Assembly: GCA_038373885.1 (NCBI GenBank)
Contig: JAWZYV010011613.1
Location: 1-64,000, forward strand
Reading direction: 5' to 3'
DNA length: 64,000 bases
Origin: Cheiracanthium punctorium
Lineage: Eukaryota > Arthropoda > Arachnida > Araneae > Cheiracanthiidae
The notes beneath the pieces were generated by a model. The model ran no database searches, was not told the origin of the DNA, and saw nothing but the letters and a program-made list of their open reading frames with translations. This document shows, piece by piece, positions 58,254-64,000 of the stretch; position 1 is the first letter of the stretch; every line of letters begins with the position of its first letter. A program made the translations under genes and the position numbers.

Positions 58254-58373
58254 CAGTGGCGCAGCCAAGGAGGGGATCGGGGGTCAAAACCCCCATGCGG
58301 AGTCTTTTTGCCACACAAAATGTATATTCTTCACTCCCGTAACATTCCCATGAAAAATTTTTGGCCACTCCTG
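58254..58373. mobile_element. Short hAT-like MITE inside Helitron A
   Basis: It starts CAGTGGCGCAGCCAAGG and ends TTTTTGGCCACTCCTG. Flanking CTTGCGTA and CTTGCATA agree at 7 of 8. The core ACAAAATGTATATTCTTCAC is the reverse complement of that in the 1704 and 41974 elements. Confidence 0.8.
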
Positions 58374-60325
58374 CTTGCATATAATTGATCTTTTTTTTCA
58401 TTTATCAGTGATCAATATACTTCAAGATCGGAATCTACGGGGTAAAAAATGGTCTAAAAAATCTGACACCAGAAAAATCTGATTAACACAGTGGAGTTAC
58501 ACAAATACGCGCCGGACATACGCTCTTGCTTATGTCCGGAGGAGCAAATACATTAGAGGTTATGTGCTGCTCTGGATAATCTGCCAGCAAAACAGCAAAA
58601 ATGACGTAAAAAATGACATCCACACGCGAAGGAAATAAAATTAAAGATATGTAGAATTGCATGAAAACTTCGATTATTTTTAAAGTGCAAGTCTGTTACA
58701 GTTAGTTCTATTTATTTCACATTTGAAGCGCTTTCACTTTTTCGAGTCTTAAAAGCTGTAGAAATGAGTGGTTTCACTTAATTGTTAAATTTAACAACTT
58801 AAGTGGCAACAATGGATTCCGTTGCTACGGAAACTATAGCAATGTTAAAAATAGAACATGAAATGAGTTATTCATGTTTACTTAGCTAGAACTGCCATAT
58901 TGGCGAAATTAACACCGCCAGTCGATGGCCAATAGCTCAAACCACAAATTAAACTTGACACTAAAGGCAATACGCAATACTTTGTTTGGCGGAATTTAAA
59001 AATATATATATATCTATGCATACGCTAGTGACATCGGCTCATCTCAATTGTGGAAGGGAATTGATAATACGTACAGAGCTGCACTACATTTGAATATTTT
59101 TCGCCAACTTTGCTAAGAAATGTACTAAAGTAGGAATCAACATACAATTCATTTCGTAAAACAAAAAATATATTAGACAGTATTAATTACGCCTTTCTAA
59201 CAGCTTTTAGTAAAAGAAACTTCCGTAGGGCTGCTTTAACAAATAAGAATCAATTATTTATTACACAGTACTTCGATCGCCAAATGCCAACATACACCAT
59301 TTTGCGAGATTTTTTTATTTTCAGAAAATCATTCGAAGCATTGATTTAAAAGCAATCAAAATGGGAAATAGTTATCTATCATTTATATGGTTCCATCGCC
59401 AAAATTTGATGCAGGCATATTATTGATAAGTAGCCATTATTTAAATTATTATTAACTATAACGGGTTTTAATCACCGTTAACTACCATGTACAAAATGCG
59501 AGAATTTCAATTTTCTGAAATTTGGCGGAATTCCTCTAACTTAAATCAGTTTACTTAATTTCGTGAAAATTCTATAGATCGTTTAAAATTGCCTTAATAA
59601 CTGCATTACTTCTATATGAAAAATCGAAGTATAGCGCCTTAAAACTTATACTTATTATTAAAAATACTATTTCGTTACGCTCTCAGTAATTTGCGCCAAG
59701 CCCAAAACTGTACAAATCGGTAGAACCTACTACTTTCTCAAAATCGCCAAATGAGCCATTTTTTTTTCGGCCAAACTAAAAAATATACATATTAGTCTCG
59801 GAAATCTCTCAATCCCTTATTCTTTTACACATAAAAAACATTGAATTCCAGCTCTGATTTAACATGAACGCAATATTTTAATTAAAAAACAACTTTGTAA
59901 ATAATCTAAACAGAAAAAAATCGTTATTCTTTATTTTTACTGCAGGAGTCTAAATAATTTAATAAAATAGCCAAACATGGCAACCTCGATGCTTATTTCT
60001 CACTTTTTTGACTACAGGGGTTACAATCACGGAATTGCGGAGAGCGAAAATTAGCGTTTTTGATGGGGGTTTTTATCAATATCTCCTAAACTAATTCGAA
60101 TTTCGAAATTTAAATTAGAGGAGGTTCTTTCTCGAAATTTTCCGAATTCGTGGATACCTCGGTCGAAACTCAACTCCCAGCCGTTTAGGAGGAGATGATG
60201 CTACACACACACACACACAGACAGACGCGCACAGATTTTAATAGTATAGACTAGCTGCTTACCCGTTCTCCGCACGGTAGGAGACGAATATTTTCCTTAC
60301 AGACATATAATTCGACTTAAACCCA

Positions 60326-60523
60326 GTGACAGGAATATCTATTAGTGAAAAATTGCTGGAGTTCCGACGAAAAGCTGACTCCATGAGTGGAAATTTGAGA
60401 CGATTGCAACATGATGACACAAAAACTACGTCATTGTCACTGGCTATCAGAAAAGTAAGAACTTTACGGTATGCAGACGAAACGTTTCTCTTTCGAAAAT
60501 TGCCTTATTTCTACATCATATAA
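60326..60523 (+). other. Conserved short open frame in Helitron B, antisense
   Basis: A 65-codon frame (with SGNLRRLQHD inside) lies antisense to the Helitron. C shows the same frame with one stop (near 62150) and A is more divergent. I cannot assign a function; it may be a captured exon or chance conservation among recent copies. Confidence 0.35.
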
Positions 60524-60830
60524 TTCTCTTTTTTAGGTTTAATTTATAGCATTCATACATACCATATGAATAACTTTACATGATGTTGAATACTATTTAT
60601 TAAAATGCATTAGCACAGTTATGTTGCAGATGACTTTATTAAATTTTACTCAAATTTAAAATCGATGAAACAATCGATGCACATTGTACGTCCAGAAACC
60701 AAAAATGCATCCTGTTTCCGTGAAGATTTTGTCGCTTTCGTAAATGAAAAAATTTGTGACGTAACTTAAGCGGAAAAGCTTTTTACCCTTACTGAACTCT
60801 TAATACAGTAGAACACTTGTTACATAAGCA

Positions 60831-61085
60831 TAAAACCATTTTTTTTTCTCGGCTTGAAAACATTGGCTGCATTCGTAAAAACTCGTTGCACGAGTGCAAC
60901 TCGTTTAGCATTTACGTATGCGGCCATTGTTATCCATTCCTGGATACTTTTAGCTTTGATTTTAGGCATATTTTCTCCGGCAGAGTTGGCCACAGTGATA
61001 ACGTTGGGTAAAAGCGACAAATTGGCGAAGCGGCGAAAATTTACTCGTACGGAAAAACGGAGCTTTTTGGACAGCCTGTATATAA
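60831..61085. other. Segment private to Helitron B
   Basis: It replaces about 40 bp found in A and C. It is GC-richer than its surroundings, is open on both strands (79 codons plus, 66 codons minus) and has no terminal repeats or target duplication that I can find. It contains a self-complementary GTTGCACGAGTGCAAC. A captured gene fragment is possible, but no protein family is recognised. Confidence 0.45.
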
Positions 61086-62043
61086 ATGACTAATTTCATA
61101 TTTTATTTTTAACATAGATTAATTGCATAGTGTCAAATTCAATATTAAACAAAATCTGAAATCGTTTCTAGAGCTCTAGGTCTTGTAACTGGAGTAACTG
61201 GAATATATATGAAAAAATAAATAGAACTTTAACATATAAGTAATTTACATGAAATATTCTAAGCACATTGGATCCCGTTATTCGGAAAGATTCCACAAAC
61301 GCCATGGGAAGAAACAGCAATTAATTTCATATTATGTTTTGTATTCCTTACAAGAGCCTTTGTTATGTACATGATTGCAATATCATTCTCGTACACGATG
61401 CTTATCCTATAGTCTCTGGTGATTTATTTTGGATTTTCATTTCATATTCCTGACTTTTCATACTTTTGAAATTTTGTTGCTTTGCGCATGTGAATAATCG
61501 ATTATCATTTCGCATTACGGCTACCAATTAAATAGTTTTCCATATCGCTTCTTCCACGTTAACGACGTTAATCTGCCTTTTTCTAGTTTTAATAAAAACG
61601 CCTACAAAGTTTCATTGCTTCAATTTAGACACACAGAGGGGTTAGGCAAATACGCACCCGACAAATTGCTTCCTTATGTCAGCCGAATCAGCACATACGT
61701 TAGCGTGCAATGTGCTTCTCCGGATAATCTGACAGCAAAACAGAAGACAATGACGTGAAACATGATTCGCCAAACATGGCAACCTCGATGCTTATTTCTC
61801 ATATTTTCACTACAGGGGTTACAATCGCGGAGTTGCGGAGAGCAAAAATTAGTGTTTTTGACGGGGTTTTTATCAATATCTCCTAAACTAATTCGAATTT
61901 CGAAATTTAAATTAGCGGAAGACCTTCCTCGGAATTTTTCGAATAAGTGAACACCTCGATTGAAACTCAACTCCCAGCGGTTTCGGAGGAGATGATGCTA
62001 CACACAGACAGACAGACAGACCCGCACAGATTTTAATAGTATA

Positions 62044-64000
62044 CTAGCTGCTTACCCGTTCTCCGCACGGCAGGAGACATTTTCCTTACACATTTAATTC
62101 GAATTAAACCCAGTGATAGGAATTTCTAATACTGAAAAATTGCTGGAATTCTGACGAAAAGCTGACTCCATGAGTGGAAATTTGAGACGATTGCAACATG
62201 ATGACACAAAAACTACGTCATTGTCACTGGCGATCAGAAAAGTAAGAACTTTATGGTATGCAGACGAAACTTTTCTCTTTCTAAAAATGCCTTATTTCTA
62301 CATCATATAATTCTCTTTTTTAGGTTTAATTTATAGCATTCATTCATACCATATGAATAACACTACATGATGTTGAATACTATTTTATCTTATCTTGCAT
62401 TTCGTAAAGCGTGGACAATGCATTAGCACAGTTATGTTGCAGATGACTTTATTAAATTTTACCCAAATTTAAAAAACCTGCACGAAACAATCGATGCACA
62501 TTGTACGTTCAGAAACCAAAAATGCATCCTGGTACCGTGAAGATCTTGTCGCTTTCGTAAATGAAAAAAATTGTGACGTAACTTAAGCGGAAAAGCTTAT
62601 TACCCTTACTGAACTCTTAATACAGTAGCACACTTGTTACATAAAACTAACGTTGATCTCACTGCCAATTCACGCTAAATAAATAACTAATTTCTTATTT
62701 TATTTTTAACATAGATTAATTGAATAGTGTCAAATTCAATATTAAACAAAATCTGAAATCGTTTATAGAGCTCTAGGTCTTGTAACTGGAGTAACTGGAA
62801 TATATATGAAAAAATAAATAGAACTTTAACATATAAGTAATTTGTATGAAATATTCTAAGGACATTGGATCCCGTTATACGGAAAGATTCCACAAACGCC
62901 ATGGGAAGAAAGAGCAATTAATTTCATATTATATTTTGTATTCCTTTCAAGCGCCTTTGTTATGTACATGATTGCAATGGGAATAATTCCGTAAGCGGGG
63001 GCAGGTCGCCAAGCCAGATGTCGCCAAAGCTTTTTCGCGTTGCTAAATACGCAAATCGGCAAGGATTGTGCTTCGAATACATAGAGAACTGTTTTAACGG
63101 CAACCTTAATGGGTTAGACGTTGGCAACAAAAAAAAGTGGCCAACTAAACCTGCTCCCGCTTACGGAATTATTCCCATTGCAATATCATTCTTGTACACG
63201 ATGCTTATCATATAGTCTCTGGTGATTTATTTTGGATTTTCATTTCATATTCCTTACTGTTCATACTTTTGAAATTTTGTTGCTTTGCGCATGTCAATAA
63301 TCGATTATCATTTCGCATTACGGCTACCAATTAAATAGTTTTCCATTTCGCTTCTTCCACGTTAACGACGTTAATCTGCCTTTTTCTAGTTTAAAAAAAA
63401 TCGCCTACAATGTTTCATTGCTTCAATTTAGACACACAGAGGGGTTAGGCAAATACGCACCCGACAAATTGCTTCCTTATGTCCGCCGAAGCAGCACATA
63501 CGTTAGCGTGTAATGTGCTTCTCCGGATAATCTGACAGCAAAACAGAAGACAATGACGTGAAAATGACGTCACACGCGAAGCAAATATGTTAAAATTCTA
63601 TTTGTTTCATATTTAATGCGTTTTCACTTTTTTGGGTCTTAAGAGATGTAGAAATGAGTGGTTTCACTTAATTATTAAATTGAACAACTTAAGTGGCAAC
63701 AATGGATTCCGTTCCTACGGAAACTGTAGCAGTGTTAAAAATAGAATATGAAATGATTTATTTGTGTTTACTTTGCTAGAACTGCCATTTTGGCGTAATT
63801 AACGTCGGCAGTCGATGGCAAATAGCCAAAATGAATCACACATTAAACTTGACAATAAATGCAATAATTTAAAGGCATTACCAGCTAGTCTAACTGGGTT
63901 TAAAAAATATTCTCATTCCTCTCTAACAGCATTCGTATTTATAAAGACTTCCTATTTTATTACACCTTGTTCGGCGGGATTAGAAAATATTATCTATTCA
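62044..64000 (-). mobile_element. Helitron C (minus strand), partial at window edge
   Basis: CTAG (62044-62047) abuts the 5' base of Helitron B. The sequence matches B and A in order (terminal CCGTTCTCCGCACGG hairpin region, then TGAGTGGAAATTTGAGACG, then CCGGATAATCTGACAGC). It continues past B's deletion point and aligns with A near 58480-58990. Its 5' end is beyond the window. A 198-bp MITE lies inside. Confidence 0.82.
62979..63176. mobile_element. Short MITE, 8-bp TSD, TCGCCAA motif (member 3)
   Basis: The left end GGGAATAATTCCGTAAGCGG and the right end CCGCTTACGGAATTATTCCC are inverted repeats of about 27 bp with one mismatch. A perfect 8-bp duplication ATTGCAAT flanks it (62971-62978 and 63177-63184). 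Helitron B has the empty site near 61370 (TGATTGCAATATC). The 5' CGTTA/CGTAAGCGGG pattern and GTCGCCAA motifs link it to 55357 and 49354. Confidence 0.93.

Larger units (their letters stand above)
57052..60250 (-). mobile_element. Helitron A (minus strand), 3.2 kb
   Basis: On the minus strand it starts TCTATACTATTAAAATCTG at 60250 and ends with the hairpin region CCGTGCGTAGAACGGG, then TAAGCAGCTAG (CTAG at 57052-57055), followed by T. Its 5' part (CTCCTCCTAAACGGCTGGG, then GAGTTTCGACCGAGG) resembles that of Helitron family I. B and C lack or share defined segments of it. A pogo-type MITE and a CAGTGGCG MITE lie inside. I see no Rep/helicase reading frame. Confidence 0.83.
60251..62043 (-). 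mobile_element. Helitron B (minus strand), abutting A
   Basis: Its CTAG (60251-60254) touches the first base of Helitron A. On the minus strand it starts TATACTATTAAAATCTG at 62043, two bases shorter than A (no initial TC). The ends and most of the body match A and C. Relative to A it lacks about 1.4 kb (A positions about 58600-59970). It carries a private segment of about 250 bp (60831-61085) where A and C have about 40 bp. Confidence 0.83.

Overview
The window looks like repeat-rich intergenic DNA from an AT-rich animal genome, most likely an arthropod. A spider or another chelicerate is my guess from the style of the Helitrons and the Tigger-like transposase, but no species can be fixed. 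I recognise no intact host protein gene. Nearly everything that can be assigned is a transposable element (TE), a satellite, or a TE inside a TE. Many insertions are supported by target-site duplications (TSDs), and several by an uninterrupted copy of the same repeat elsewhere in the window.

Left half (about 1-33,000). A tandem satellite runs from about 2385 to 33003. Its units carry a perfect tRNA T-arm (5-bp stem GTGGG/CCCAC, 7-nt loop TTCGATT, i.e. a Pol III B-box). In the short unit this is flanked by a near-complete 7-bp acceptor-like stem, so the unit folds like a tRNA minihelix. Two large insertions split the array: a 7.1-kb hAT-like element (7002-14149, TSD AAACAGTC) and a 12.8-kb element with CACGG/CACTG termini (14505-27290, TA duplication). 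Removing both restores one array of about 10.7 kb. The two insertions carry nested elements: two copies of Helitron family I, a Tigger/pogo transposon that is itself broken by a hAT MITE, P-type transposase remains, SINE-like sequence and many short GC-clamped MITEs.

Middle (33,000-50,600). After about 0.8 kb of plain sequence comes a nearly complete Jockey-like LINE (33830-38979, TSD AGGTTCAACC). Its 5' end is a tRNA-like sequence with a Pol III terminator, and its 3' end is (TCAG)5. Its overlapping ORF1 and ORF2 are decayed. Next are a dispersed repeat that matches 12.6-13.8 kb in inverted orientation, two SINE-like insertions, a hAT-like MITE with another inside it, and a third Helitron I copy that contains a Tc1-type transposon with one nonsense codon.

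Right half (50,600-64,000). Helitrons lie head to tail in two separate clusters. D and E (50999-55215, plus strand) are minisatellite-bearing, with periods near 148 and 156 bp; many D units carry a CTCF-like motif. A, B and C (57052 to beyond 64000, minus strand) abut at CTAG/TC-type junctions. Three MITEs with 8-bp TSDs and TTGGCGAC-type motifs (49354, 55357, 62979) lie beside or inside these clusters.

No element here encodes a visibly intact transposition enzyme. The window records many layers of insertion rather than a set of cooperating genes.
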